From Blautia parvula (lineage in GTDB: Bacteria > Bacillota > Clostridia > Lachnospirales > Lachnospiraceae), in assembly GCF_020215665.1 (NCBI RefSeq), contig NZ_CP084061.1:806001-870000 (forward strand): 64,000 nt of DNA, given 5' to 3'. This document shows positions 50,212-59,280 of this stretch, one piece after another. The notes beneath the pieces were generated by a model. It was given only the letters and a program-made list of their open reading frames with translations, was not told where the DNA came from and ran no database searches. Every line of letters starts with the position of its first letter. Position 1 is the stretch's first letter. Both the position numbers and the translations under genes were made by a program.

Positions 50212-50961
50212 CTATAGCGTTTCGGAGGCAATGACTGCGGCTCCTATGGCTCCGGCATATTGTGCCATTTGATGGGTATGTACCTCTAACTGCAGATATT
50301 CTTCAAGGGTCTTTCGGAATATTTCATATTTGGACAGGCCGCCTGTGAAGAAAACTTTTCCTTCCAGATTCATCTTCTGGGCAAAAAACGAAGTTCGTTT
50401 GCAGATGGCGTGTATCATTCCCAGTGCGATATTACCGGCATCCTCTCCCTCAGCCAGGAGACTGACAATCTCACTTTCAGCAAAAACTGTACACATACTG
50501 CTGATACTGGCTGGCTTTTTTCCTTGTACAAAAGTATCGATACTGTCCAGCGGTGCATCCAGAGTACGCATCATCATTTCTATAAATCGTCCTGTTCCTG
50601 CCGCACACTTGTCATTCATCAAGAAGTCTGCTACCTGCCGCTGTTCATTGAGCAAAATAGCTTTACAGTCCTGCCCTCCGATGTCTATGACAACCCGGAT
50701 GGAAGGATTCAGCCAGGCAGCTCCTCTGGCATGGCAGGTGATTTCCGTGATTTTCTTGTCCGCCTGCTCCAAAAGTCCCCTTCCATAACCGGTAGATATG
50801 GTAAAATCCACACCATTTTGGGATAAGGCTTTGTATACGGTGTTCAGGCTTTCCTTTGGTCTGGCAGTTGTAGGCACCAGCAGGGCAGACACGATTTCGG
50901 TTCCGTCAAACAAGATTCCCTTTGTGGTTGTAGAGCCTGAGTCGATTCCTAGACTTAACAT
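50212..50961 (-). CDS. ATP-dependent activator of the double-cubane protein (BadF/HgdC family)
   Basis: 249 aa, actin-like ATPase fold. Phosphate loops GIDSGSTTTKG and IDIGGQDCKAI; the cysteines in DKCAAGTGRF and SMCTVFAESE should hold the bridging [4Fe-4S] cluster of the dimer. These activators push one electron at low potential into their partner using ATP. Start at 50961 after GGAGGGACC, 10 bp after the partner gene's stop. Homologous to YjiL and to the activators of 2-hydroxyacyl-CoA dehydratases. Confidence 0.92.
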   Translation of the reverse strand: MLSLGIDSGSTTTKGILFDGTEIVSALLVPTTARPKESLNTVYKALSQNGVDFTISTGYGRGLLEQADKKITEITCHARGAAWLNPSIRVVIDIGGQDCKAILLNEQRQVADFLMNDKCAAGTGRFIEMMMRTLDAPLDSIDTFVQGKKPASISSMCTVFAESEIVSLLAEGEDAGNIALGMIHAICKRTSFFAQKMNLEGKVFFTGGLSKYEIFRKTLEEYLQLEVHTHQMAQYAGAIGAAVIASETL

Positions 50962-50971
50962 ATGGTCCCTC

Positions 50972-52123
50972 CTACAACATTTCAAGAAATGCAGCCATTC
51001 TGGTATTCAGCTGTCCGATATCGCTGACGGAATAGTCAGTCTCCAGAGACATGTATGGCAGATGATAGGTTTCCGTTACGAACCGCTTGATTCCAATGGT
51101 TTCCACGTTATATGTATGACATGCCTGCAGTACAACATCAACGACTGCGTCCGGCCGGAATTCTTCGATAAGCTGTCCCATCAGTTTATATCTGCTGGGG
51201 TTAGGTGACATACAGGAACATCCTATATTCAGATAGCGTTTTGCCAACGCTTCATATACATCAGGATTTTGTTCATCTACCAATTCCTCCACAGATTTGG
51301 CTCCCCCGCAGTTTTCAAATACAACAACCACTCCGCCATTGTCTTCAATGGCCTTGATAACCTTTGAGGCCCCGCCGCTGACAGGGGAACCGGTGATCAT
51401 GATTCTCGGTCTTTTTTCCAGGTGATTTCCTTCCTCATATTCTTTTTCGATTTTGTCACAGATGGCGTAAATTTCCAGGGCAGACTGTTTTTTGTCAAAT
51501 TTAAAGGTGGCGCCGTAGAGTACTTTATATAAATCGTCTCCAAGCATGGGGGCAGGGTCTTTTTTCATGAGTTTGTAAAGACGCTTCAGTGCTTCCCGTT
51601 CCCGGTTTCTCTCTTTTATGGCAGCTCTGATTTGATCTTCTGTTATGATAACTTTAAATTTTTCCTCCAGGACTTTTTTGAAACGGATGATCTCATTCTT
51701 ATACATGGTACATCCGTCCTCGCTCTGTCTGTTCGGCAGTTCCATCACGTGCACAGGTTTAAAATTTGCCAGATATTCGTACATCTTCTTTTTTCCGTCG
51801 CATGTAGTTTCCCCTACTACCAGGTCGGAGAAATAAAAAAACGGGCACTTATCTGTTTTGGCAAATCCATAACTGGATTTGATCAGCGGACAGAGATTTC
51901 TTGGCAGGTCTTTTTCGGCATCGGGAATGGTTTCATCAGAAGTTGAGCATAATCCTACTACAGCGGCGCCCATGGCGGCAGGAATTTCCTGTGGGAAGTA
52001 GGTACAGAAAACACCGACGATGGGGACACCTTTTTCCTTTAGACTTTTTATTCCCAGGAAAGATTTCTTTCTCTGCTCTGCAAATTCTTCGTATATTTCC
52101 GGTAAATCCTTGATTAATTCCAT
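50972..52123 (-). CDS. Double-cubane cluster protein (2-hydroxyacyl-CoA dehydratase family, YjiM-like)
   Basis: 383 aa, one chain instead of the usual two dehydratase subunits. Segments such as VFCTYFPQEIPAAMGA, NLCPLIKSSYGFAKTDKCPF and LVVGETTCDGKKKMYE are typical of double-cubane proteins. Cys40, Cys59, Cys78, Cys93 and Cys108 are among the candidate cluster ligands. Characterised relatives reduce small molecules such as acetylene using ATP-driven electrons; the natural substrate is unknown. It lies between the cysteine desulfurase and its activator in one operon. Confidence 0.88.
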   Translation of the reverse strand: MELIKDLPEIYEEFAEQRKKSFLGIKSLKEKGVPIVGVFCTYFPQEIPAAMGAAVVGLCSTSDETIPDAEKDLPRNLCPLIKSSYGFAKTDKCPFFYFSDLVVGETTCDGKKKMYEYLANFKPVHVMELPNRQSEDGCTMYKNEIIRFKKVLEEKFKVIITEDQIRAAIKERNREREALKRLYKLMKKDPAPMLGDDLYKVLYGATFKFDKKQSALEIYAICDKIEKEYEEGNHLEKRPRIMITGSPVSGGASKVIKAIEDNGGVVVVFENCGGAKSVEELVDEQNPDVYEALAKRYLNIGCSCMSPNPSRYKLMGQLIEEFRPDAVVDVVLQACHTYNVETIGIKRFVTETYHLPYMSLETDYSVSDIGQLNTRMAAFLEML

Positions 52124-52232
52124 GTTTTTTCTCCCTCATGTTCTATGTTATTTTTAAGCTGTTCCAATTCGTTATTCTTTTAAAAATATAACGAAGGATA
52201 AATAAAAAAGTCCGGTATATGAAAACCATATA

Positions 52233-53372
52233 TTATTCCGAAGCAATTTTCCTGACAGCATCTATGGCTGCCTGCACTTCCTCCTCTGTGTTATAATAGG
52301 AAAAGCTGAACCGTACAGCGCCCTGTTCGGCTGTTCCCAGTGCCTGATGCAGTCTGGGGGCACAGTGTGCTCCGGGTCTGGTGGCAATATCATAGACCTG
52401 GGACAGTTCATCACTGACTTCTGACGAATCATAATCCCAAATATTCAGAGCTACAATAGGAGCGCGCATCCATGTGGAAAAGTCCCCGTATACCGTTACA
52501 CCATCTATATCCTTTACCCCCTCATAAAAGGTTCGGGTAAGTCTCTGCTCATGTCTGAAAATACGGTCCATCCCGGTTTTTTCAATAAATGCGGCGCCGG
52601 CGCCTAAACCGGCGATCCCATGTCCGTTCAGAGTACCCGCCTCAAGGCCTGTCGGCAGTTCTTTCGGATGTATCCTGTCAAAGGTCCGGATTCCGCTTCC
52701 TCCCACTTTTAAAGGTTTGATCTCCAAGTTACCGCACACAGCCAGTCCGCCTGTCCCCTGAGGGCCGAAGAGACTCTTATGTCCGGTAAAACACAATACA
52801 TCGATGTGCATTTCCTCCATGTCAATGGGGAACACACCTGCAGTCTGGGAAGCGTCCAAAATAAAAAGCGCGCCATATGTATCCGCAATTTTACCGACTC
52901 TGGCAATATCGACTAAATTACCTGTAAGATTTGAGCCGTGTGTACAGACGATCGCTTTTGCGTTATCTTTTACAAGAAGCTCCAACCGGTCATAGTCAAT
53001 ACATCCCCTTGTGTCTGCTTCTGCAAAAGAAAGCCGGATCCCCTTTTCCTGTTCCAGCCGATAGAGGGGTCTGAGAACAGAATTATGCTCCAGATCGGTA
53101 GTGACAACATGCTCTCCGGGGCCGACCAAACCCTGTATTGCAGTATTTAATGCCTCTGTAGAGTTTAGAGTAAATACAACATTCTGAGCCTGCGGACAGT
53201 GAAACATCTCTGCCAGGATCTCCCTGGTTTCGTAAATCCTTCTGGAAGCTGTTAGTGCCTCCTCATGGGAACCCCTGCCGCTGTTTCCCATATGCATCAT
53301 AGCCTGCAGCACTGCCTCTGCCACCTCCGGGGGTTTATGCAGTGTAGTAGCCGCATTATCAAGATAAATCAT
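52233..53372 (-). CDS. Cysteine desulfurase-like aminotransferase class V
   Basis: 379 aa. MIYLDNAATTLHKPPEV start, PLP lysine in FTGHKSLFGPQGTGG, and a Cys in RPGAHCAPRLHQ at the position of the sulfur-carrying residue. It belongs to the IscS-like clade often found with selenium or anaerobic redox genes instead of with iscU. As first gene of the operon it may supply sulfur for the unusual Fe-S cluster of the double-cubane protein, an inference from neighbourhood. Start after AGAAGGAA. Confidence 0.88.
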   Translation of the reverse strand: MIYLDNAATTLHKPPEVAEAVLQAMMHMGNSGRGSHEEALTASRRIYETREILAEMFHCPQAQNVVFTLNSTEALNTAIQGLVGPGEHVVTTDLEHNSVLRPLYRLEQEKGIRLSFAEADTRGCIDYDRLELLVKDNAKAIVCTHGSNLTGNLVDIARVGKIADTYGALFILDASQTAGVFPIDMEEMHIDVLCFTGHKSLFGPQGTGGLAVCGNLEIKPLKVGGSGIRTFDRIHPKELPTGLEAGTLNGHGIAGLGAGAAFIEKTGMDRIFRHEQRLTRTFYEGVKDIDGVTVYGDFSTWMRAPIVALNIWDYDSSEVSDELSQVYDIATRPGAHCAPRLHQALGTAEQGAVRFSFSYYNTEEEVQAAIDAVRKIASE

Positions 53373-53404
53373 TTCCTTCTTGTATGATGTTTATAGAAGC
53401 TAAA

Positions 53405-53435
53405 ACATCACATTTTCCTTTCTTTTAGTGATGTG
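53405..53435. promoter_or_regulatory. Inverted repeat in the cysteine desulfurase leader
   Basis: ACATCAC (53405-53411) and GTGATGT (53429-53435) are inverted around 17 bp, upstream of the reverse-strand operon. Could be an operator for the double-cubane operon. Confidence 0.4.
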
Positions 53436-53500
53436 ACATAATACATTCAGATGCTGTGGACTTTTGATTTTCTTCTGTAGTCCAACTACTTAAAGGAGTG

Positions 53501-53641
53501 TATTGCCACGGTTTTATCTGAATCATTTATAAGCTGGATATTGCCACGAGGGAATTCCTTCCCGAGCATTTATTTCAATCAAGTCTATGAGGGTAAACAC
53601 CTGTGGAATTGTCACAGTATCACACTCAGAAAGGAGATCTT
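53501..53641 (+). ncRNA. 5' non-coding end of the IS110 element, candidate bridge-RNA region
   Basis: IS110-group elements carry a structured bridge RNA in the non-coding stretch before the transposase. Here the stretch holds a direct repeat TATTGCCACG (53501-53510 and 53539-53548), a GGGAATTCCTTCCC hairpin near 53551 and no other gene. The left boundary of the element cannot be fixed from one copy; it may start near 53440-53500. Confidence 0.35.
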
Positions 53642-54803
53642 ATGATTTACGTAGGCATTGATATTGCCAAACTCAACCATTTCGCCTCTGCCATTTCTTC
53701 AGATGGTGAAATTATGCTTCAACCGTTCAAATTTACAAATGACTATGATGGCTTCCATCTGCTGCTTCACAAGCTCGATTCTTTCGATCCTGACAGCCTC
53801 ATCATAGGTCTTGAATCAACGGCTCACTATGGCAACAACCTTCTTGAATTCCTTGTCAAACATAACTACAAGGTCTGTGTCATAAACCCTATCCAGACCT
53901 CGGCAATGCGAAAGAACAACATTCGCAAAACAAAAACGGATAAGGTAGATACTTACATAATTGCTAAAACTTTAATGATGGATCCTCACCGTTTCTTTTC
54001 GCAGCATGATCTTTCAATCATGCATTTAAAGGAATTGGGGCGTTTCCGCATGAAACTAATCAAGAAACGTACCCAGGGCAAGATTCAACTAGTCGTATGT
54101 TGATCAGGATTTTCCTGAACTGCAGTATTTCTTCAAATCTGGCATCCACCAGAAATCTGTGTATGCAGTTCTTAAAGAAGCACCTACGACCAAAGACATT
54201 GCTTCTATGCACCTGACCCATCTGTCACACTTGCTTGAGGTTTCCTCCCACGGTCATTTCAAGAAAGACACAGCGACTGAATTAAGGATTCTGGCACAAA
54301 AGTCTGTCGGTTGCAACGACAGTTCTATATCTACTCAGATAACTCAGACCATTGAACTGATCGAGTTACTGGATAGCCAGGTTCATGACGTTGAATCTGA
54401 AATGGAATTGATTGTCAATTCTTTGGCTTCCATCATTATGACCATTCCGGGCATTGGTTTTATCAATGGCGGAATGATACTGGGCGAGATTGGCGATATT
54501 ATGCGCTTCTCCAGCCCATCAAAAGTGCTTGCATTTGCTGGTCTTGATCCGACTGTCTATCAGTCTGGAAACTTTAACGCCAGCCATACCAAGATGTCCA
54601 AACGTGGGTCTTGTCCCCTTCGCTACGCTTTGATAAATGCAGCACATAACGTTGTCAAAAACAACAAAACCTTTAAAGATTACTATGATCAGAAAATCTC
54701 AGAGGGAAAATCCCATTACAATGCCTTAGGTCATTGTGCCGGGAAGTTGGTTCGCATCATTTATAAAATGCTCACTGACAACGTTTCGTTTAATTTGGAT
54801 TAA
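53642..54803 (+). pseudogene. IS110-family transposase, frameshifted
   Basis: The first part (53642-54103) starts MIYVGIDIAK and carries the DEDD residues: Asp in GIDIAK, Glu in IGLESTAHYG, and two Asp in KTDKVDTY. The frame shifts near 54088-54093; the other frame continues [10 protein letters not shown] and then, to 54803, the C-terminal domain with [20 protein letters not shown] and the conserved Ser region [15 protein letters not shown] 2-nt loss around CAACTAG would explain it, and a TGA and a TAG now end each frame. Transposition is therefore unlikely unless frameshifting occurs. It has no terminal repeats, as usual for the family. Confidence 0.88.
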
Positions 54804-54831
54804 TATCTGACCGTTCATATATATTTTTAAA

Positions 54832-54848
54832 AAGCACCCTATGGGAGC
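54832..54848 (-). terminator. Short hairpin after the ModE-like gene
   Basis: Leftward AGCTCCC-ATA-GGGTGCT with one mismatch, followed by TTTTTAAA, about 85 bp past the stop of the gene at 54935. Weak but positioned as a terminator. Confidence 0.45.
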
Positions 54849-54934
54849 TCTATTAAAGTTAGCCATTTTTCCGGTCAGAAAATAAATATAATCTTTTGCT
54901 AATTTAGGGTTGACTTTTCATAGCTGGTCTCCTT

Positions 54935-55264
54935 TTACCAATATTTTTTGAACAGTTCCTCCACGATCAGGCCGGATTCCCTGTCAAAAGCCTCGTATTT
55001 TTCCAAAAAGCTGCGTCCTCTGGGAGTCAATACCGAACCTCCGCCATTCTTGCCCCCACTTTGCTTTTCTACCAGTTCAAACCCAAGCTGTTCCTCTGCA
55101 TTGTGGAGTATCTTCCAGGCTTTGCTGTATGCGATTCCCATCTTTTTGGCGGCCGCATTCAAGGAGCCTTCCTTATCGATCAGACGGAGAAGCTGAGCGA
55201 CTCCCTTTCCGAAAATCTTCTCCCCTTCCTCATTGCACAGCCGCAGTGACATACTGATTTTCAA
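54935..55264 (-). CDS. ModE-like single-domain winged-helix regulator
   Basis: 109 aa, essentially only the ModE N-terminal DNA-binding domain: LRLIDKEGSLNAAAKKMGIAYSKAWKILHNAEEQLG, then GGKNGGGSVLTPRG. It lacks the C-terminal molybdate-binding (TOBE) domains, so it senses metal or oxyanion either not at all or by another route. The TTG start at 55264 has GGGGAGG eight bases before it; the later ATG at 55252 is too far. No molybdate genes are near; before the IS110 insertion its neighbour was the double-cubane operon. Confidence 0.85.
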   Translation of the reverse strand: MKISMSLRLCNEEGEKIFGKGVAQLLRLIDKEGSLNAAAKKMGIAYSKAWKILHNAEEQLGFELVEKQSGGKNGGGSVLTPRGRSFLEKYEAFDRESGLIVEELFKKYW

Positions 55265-55478
55265 GTAGTGATCCTCCCCTTCCGGTATACTGCTTATTTT
55301 TACATTATACCAACATCACCGTGCAGGAAGCAATACCTTTGGCATATTCCTTTCATGATATATTACGATCGTACTTCGTTTGTTTCCTTTAAGTGCTTGA
55401 CTCTCACCTTACGTGATACAGTATAATCAGAAAAAAGAACAGACACACCGGTGTATGTTTGAAAGGCGGGATGTAATT

Positions 55479-55733
55479 ATGAAGGAAAATCTGGATATGA
55501 GCAGGTATTTTGCTGCACTGGAGGCATTCAAAGAAGAACATCATGATGAGGTGATCAAATACTGGAAAACGGAGAAAGCCTTTGACAACATGATAAAACG
55601 ATTCAGGAAAAAAGAAAAACAGATGGCCAGGGACGCCATAAAAAGCTTTGGGAGCATAGACAAATACACGGATGCCATGATAGAAAATCTCGGACATCTG
55701 ACAGAAGTCGTTGAAGAACTCATGCGTATGTGA
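55479..55733 (+). CDS. Small helical protein of unknown function, 84 aa
   Basis: Begins MKENLDMSRYFAALEAF and is rich in Lys/Glu with heptad-like hydrophobic spacing, so probably a helical bundle or coiled coil. Start at 55479 has GGCGGG nine bases upstream; earlier in-frame ATGs at 55413 and 55455 lack ribosome sites. It precedes the tandem-MerR regulator by 73 bp on the same strand. Family not recognised. Confidence 0.55.
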   Translation: MKENLDMSRYFAALEAFKEEHHDEVIKYWKTEKAFDNMIKRFRKKEKQMARDAIKSFGSIDKYTDAMIENLGHLTEVVEELMRM

Positions 55734-55806
55734 TAAAATAACCCTCCACTATAACACCAGACTTGATATCCATGTTACGGTAGTCTTTGTAAGGAGGCAT
55801 AAAAAA

Positions 55807-56562
55807 ATGAACACATACAGGACTTCGGAAATTGCAGAAATCATCGGCGTACATCCCAATACGGTGCGTTTGTATGAAGAGCTGGGGCTGATTCCAAAAC
55901 CCGGACGGCTTCCAAATGGCTACAGGGTATTTACAGAGCTTCACATAGAGCAGTTCCGCCTTGCCCGTCTCGCATTTCAGATCGAAGTGCTGCAGAACGG
56001 GCTGCGGAAGAAAATAGTACAGATGGTAAAAGTGTCTGCGGCAGGTGATTATGAGAAGGCACTGGAACTCACACGGGAATATCTGCTGCAGATTCGGCAG
56101 GAGATTGCCAACGCGGAGGAGGCCACCCAGATCGCTGAGCAGATTTTAGACGGCAGAACAGAAGAAAATCTGCACACCATGAAACGGAAGGAAGTGTCCG
56201 AATACTTAAATGTTTCCATGGATACCCTGAGAAACTGGGAGATGAACGGTCTATTGACAGTCAGACGCAGGCAGAACGGGTACCGCGTTTATACAGATGG
56301 AGATATCAAGCGCCTGAAGATTATCCGTTCCCTTCGGTGTGCCAACTATTCGCTGGAAGCTATTTTGACCATGCTCGGGCAGGTATCAAAAAATCCGGGG
56401 ATAGATATCAAGAAAGCGCTGGATACACCGAAGGAGGATACTGAGATCATTACAGTGTGCGATAAACTGGTGACCTCCCTCACCGCGGCAGAGTTAAATG
56501 CGGAAAAAATGATGGAGAAGCTCACGGAAATGAAAATCAGATTTTCTGAACCCTCCATTTAA
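55807..56562 (+). CDS. Tandem MerR-type regulator (two HTH domains)
   Basis: 251 aa with two MerR winged helices: residues 4-70 (YRTSEIAEIIGVHPNTVRLYEEL, then NGYRVF) and 124-190 (MKRKEVSEYLNVSMDTLRNWEM, then NGYRVY), joined by a helical segment with charged repeats. Ordinary MerR proteins have one such domain and dimerise; two in one chain suggests a pseudo-dimer or binding to two sites. No effector domain follows. The ATG at 55807 follows AAGGAGG. It precedes an ABC-2 exporter and probably regulates it. Confidence 0.85.
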   Translation: MNTYRTSEIAEIIGVHPNTVRLYEELGLIPKPGRLPNGYRVFTELHIEQFRLARLAFQIEVLQNGLRKKIVQMVKVSAAGDYEKALELTREYLLQIRQEIANAEEATQIAEQILDGRTEENLHTMKRKEVSEYLNVSMDTLRNWEMNGLLTVRRRQNGYRVYTDGDIKRLKIIRSLRCANYSLEAILTMLGQVSKNPGIDIKKALDTPKEDTEIITVCDKLVTSLTAAELNAEKMMEKLTEMKIRFSEPSI

Positions 56563-56620
56563 CCGCCAATGTTTTTTCCTGTGATATCCTTGTCCTTGAT
56601 AAAACAAGGAGGTAAAAGAT

Positions 56621-57355
56621 ATGCAGGAAGTAATCAAAGTAGAACAGCTCACCAAATCCTACGGTAAGCTGCATGCAGTGGAAAACATAAGTCTGTCCGT
56701 TGACAGGGGAATGGTATTTGGCCTGCTCGGAGCAAACGGCGCAGGAAAATCCACCACGATCGAATGTATCCTGGGAACGAAAAAAGCCGACACAGGGACG
56801 ATTCGCATTCTGGGAGCAGACCCTTTTAAGGACCGGAAAAAACTCTTTGAAAGGGTAGGGGTACAGTTCCAGGAGAGCAGCTATCAGGAGCAGATCACAG
56901 TGGCAGAGCTGTGCCGGGTGACTGCCTCATTATACAAAGAAGCCGCTGACCCCTTTGCACTGCTTGCTCGGTTTGGAATTGCGGATAAGAAGAACAGCCC
57001 TGTCAAAGATCTGTCCGGAGGACAGAAGCAGCGTCTGTTTATTGTTCTTGCGCTGATACCTGATCCGGAAGTAGTTTTTTTGGACGAACTGACAACCGGG
57101 CTGGACGCAAAAGCACGGCGGGAGGTATGGAAAATACTTTCTGACCTGAAAGAAAAAGGTCTGACCATTTTTCTGACTTCACATTTCATGGATGAAGTGG
57201 AAGCTTTATGTGACGGTATCTGTATTTTGAAACGAGGAAAGATCGTTTTCTATGGAACAGTTTCAGAGGCGATAGAAAAAAGCCCGTATGAGAAATTTGA
57301 GGACGCTTATCTTTGGTATACAGACGAGGAGGAACAGGCCAATGAAAACATTTAG
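56621..57355 (+). CDS. ABC-2 exporter ATP-binding protein
   Basis: 244 aa. Walker A GANGAGKST, signature LSGGQKQRLFI, Walker B VVFLDELTTGLD (Glu-Leu in place of the usual Glu-Pro), and LTSHFMDEVEAL. DrrA/CcmA-like class of drug and lantibiotic exporters. CCTTGT and ACAAGG around its AAGGAGG can pair and may modulate translation. It overlaps the permease start by 14 bp. Confidence 0.92.
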   Translation: MQEVIKVEQLTKSYGKLHAVENISLSVDRGMVFGLLGANGAGKSTTIECILGTKKADTGTIRILGADPFKDRKKLFERVGVQFQESSYQEQITVAELCRVTASLYKEAADPFALLARFGIADKKNSPVKDLSGGQKQRLFIVLALIPDPEVVFLDELTTGLDAKARREVWKILSDLKEKGLTIFLTSHFMDEVEALCDGICILKRGKIVFYGTVSEAIEKSPYEKFEDAYLWYTDEEEQANENI

Positions 57356-58085
57356 AACCATGCTTAAGACAGAACTGAAATTGTCACTGCGAGGAATGGA
57401 TATGTTCATATTTGCCATCTGTGTCCCTGTTGTGGTGTTGGTGATACTGGGAATCATATACGGAGAAAAGCCGGCCTATCCGGGGGCAGACTATACCTTT
57501 TTGGAACAATCCTTTGGCGCCATTGCCACTATATCTATTTGCGCCGGCGGGGTAATGGGACTGCCCTTGGTGGTCTCGGATTACCGGAGTAAAAAGATTC
57601 TGAAGCGCTATCAGGTCACCCCGGTCAGTCCGGCCATGATCCTGTTTGTGCAGGTAGTCATTTATACCCTGTATGCAGTGGTTTCTTTTTTGCTGCTGTA
57701 TCTTACAGGTGCGCTCTTTTTCGGGTATCGGTTTAACGGGTCAGTGCTTCATTTTCTGGGAGGCTACCTGCTGGTGCTGGTATCCATGTTCAGCATCGGC
57801 ATGATGGTGGGAGGCATAGCGCCGAATACGAAAATAGCGGGTGTGATCGCCAGTATTCTCTACTTCCCCATGCTGATATTTTCCGGGGCAACACTTCCCT
57901 ATGAAGTTATGCCGGCAGCCATGCAGAAGGCAGCCAATATCCTGCCTCTTGCACAGGGGATAAAATTACTGAAAGCAGCATCTCTTGGGCAGGGCACAGA
58001 AAATGTGACGGTATCGGTCCTCATTATGATCGTGATCGCGGTACTCTGTACAGGGATAGCTTTTCGATACTTTAAATGGGAATAA
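57342..58085 (+). CDS. ABC-2 type permease
   Basis: 247 aa, six TM helices with the family segment SGATLPYEVMPAAMQKAANILPLAQGIKLLK near 178-208. Pairs with the ATPase upstream, translation coupled (GGAGGAACAG site inside that gene). Probably exports a hydrophobic drug or peptide under control of the tandem-MerR protein. Confidence 0.9.
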   Translation: MKTFRTMLKTELKLSLRGMDMFIFAICVPVVVLVILGIIYGEKPAYPGADYTFLEQSFGAIATISICAGGVMGLPLVVSDYRSKKILKRYQVTPVSPAMILFVQVVIYTLYAVVSFLLLYLTGALFFGYRFNGSVLHFLGGYLLVLVSMFSIGMMVGGIAPNTKIAGVIASILYFPMLIFSGATLPYEVMPAAMQKAANILPLAQGIKLLKAASLGQGTENVTVSVLIMIVIAVLCTGIAFRYFKWE

Positions 58086-58106
58086 AGCGGATGCAGCAGT
58101 GCTTTG

Positions 58107-58135
58107 TATAGATTTTGCAGACCGCCTATGATACA
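58107..58135 (+). promoter_or_regulatory. Possible promoter of the YdeI-like gene
   Basis: TTGTAT and TATGAT are separated by 17 bp, about 105 bp before the start codon at 58238. The leader has no other clear feature. Confidence 0.35.
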
Positions 58136-58237
58136 ATGAAGAATATTAGAAATTCAGAACCCGGTCCTATACAGGAAAAGCCGGTATGACTTTTTGATGT
58201 TGGAACTGTGGTATCTTATAGAAAGCGAGACTGCATT

Positions 58238-58801
58238 ATGAGCGAACCTATACTTTTTAAGGCACGTGAGGAGTTCAGAGATTGGCTGAAAAACAATTGT
58301 ATGACCAGCGGCGGCGTCTGGCTGCTTTTCGGAAAAACGAAGGAGCTGGTAACCGTCAAAGCCGGAGAAGCACTGGAAGAGGCTCTTTGTTTCGGCTGGA
58401 TTGACGGCCTTATGAAACGGGTCGATGAGAAATCTTATGTGAAATACTTTTCTGCCCGCAGAAGCGGCAGCAAATGGTCAGAAAAAAATAAGGCGCTGGC
58501 AGAGGCTCTTGAAAAAAGTGGTTTGATGACGGATTTCGGAAGAGCAAAGATTGAGGAAGCGAAGAAAAACGGGCAGTGGGAGGGCACTGCCCTAAAAGTG
58601 GTTATAGGTAAAGAGCAGATAGACTCTGTGGCGGAACTGCTGAAAGGAAATGAACAGGCATATGCAAACTTCCTGAATATGTCCCCGTCAGTGCAGAAGA
58701 CCTATACCAGAGCATATCTGGATGCCAGGACGGAGGCCGGACGCGTCAAACGGCTGGCGTGGATGACGGAGAGGCTGGAAAAGAATTTAAAACCCATGTG
58801 A
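58238..58801 (+). CDS. YdeI/OmpD-associated family protein
   Basis: 187 aa. The pattern FRDWLKNNCMTSGGVWLLFGKT, EALCFGWIDGLMKRVDEKSYVKYFSARRSGSKWSEKN is diagnostic for this family, sometimes called bacteriocin-protection proteins. Monocistronic, start after AAGCGAG. Biochemical function is not established. Confidence 0.88.
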   Translation: MSEPILFKAREEFRDWLKNNCMTSGGVWLLFGKTKELVTVKAGEALEEALCFGWIDGLMKRVDEKSYVKYFSARRSGSKWSEKNKALAEALEKSGLMTDFGRAKIEEAKKNGQWEGTALKVVIGKEQIDSVAELLKGNEQAYANFLNMSPSVQKTYTRAYLDARTEAGRVKRLAWMTERLEKNLKPM

Positions 58802-58844
58802 AGGTTTTGCTCCGGACTGCCTGATCTGTCAGATAAAAAACTTT

Positions 58845-59243
58845 TTAATCCTCAGCGGGAATCAAATTACTGTTGTATTTGGTTTTGCCCGACATAACAT
58901 CATCATAAAAGGTCTGTTTCCAATCTATGTAGTCAATGGAATCCTGAAGTTCCTGCATAGAGAGGAGCAGGTCTTTTCTTTTTTGCTCCAGAATGACTTT
59001 CCGCTTAGGTATGGAAGACTGCCCCTGGAGGCACAGAGCGAGATATTCTTTCATTTCTTTCAGGCTCATACCGCATTTCTTCAGACAGGTCAGACTTTTG
59101 ATCCATGCAATATCATGCGCATCAAAGACACGGCGATTTGTCTTGTCACGTTTTACATTGGGAATCAGACCCTCATTGCAGTAGAATTTCAGTGTTTCAT
59201 AATGCATGCCTGTTTTCTCACAGGCCTGTTTCATTGTATACAT
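58845..59243 (-). CDS. MerR-family regulator of the aldo/keto reductase
   Basis: 132 aa. One MerR winged helix (TMKQACEKTGMHYETLKFYCNEGLIP, NRRVFDAHDI), then a coiled coil and a short tail; no Cys-rich metal site, so of the small-ligand or redox type. Start after GGAGGTTATC. Divergent from the reductase at 59380, with the 19-bp-spacer promoter between them. Confidence 0.9.
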   Translation of the reverse strand: MYTMKQACEKTGMHYETLKFYCNEGLIPNVKRDKTNRRVFDAHDIAWIKSLTCLKKCGMSLKEMKEYLALCLQGQSSIPKRKVILEQKRKDLLLSMQELQDSIDYIDWKQTFYDDVMSGKTKYNSNLIPAED

Positions 59244-59280
59244 GATAACCTCCGTAAAATAGGAAAACTTAAAAAAGCTA

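Larger units (their letters stand above)
53440..54880 (+). mobile_element. IS110-family insertion sequence (inactive), approximate ends
   Basis: Contains the frameshifted transposase, its upstream non-coding region and a short downstream tail. The right side has an inverted repeat TCTGACCG (54806-54813) and CGGTCAGA (54872-54879), which may belong to the element or its target. It separates the double-cubane operon from the ModE-like regulator. Ends are estimates. Confidence 0.5.
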
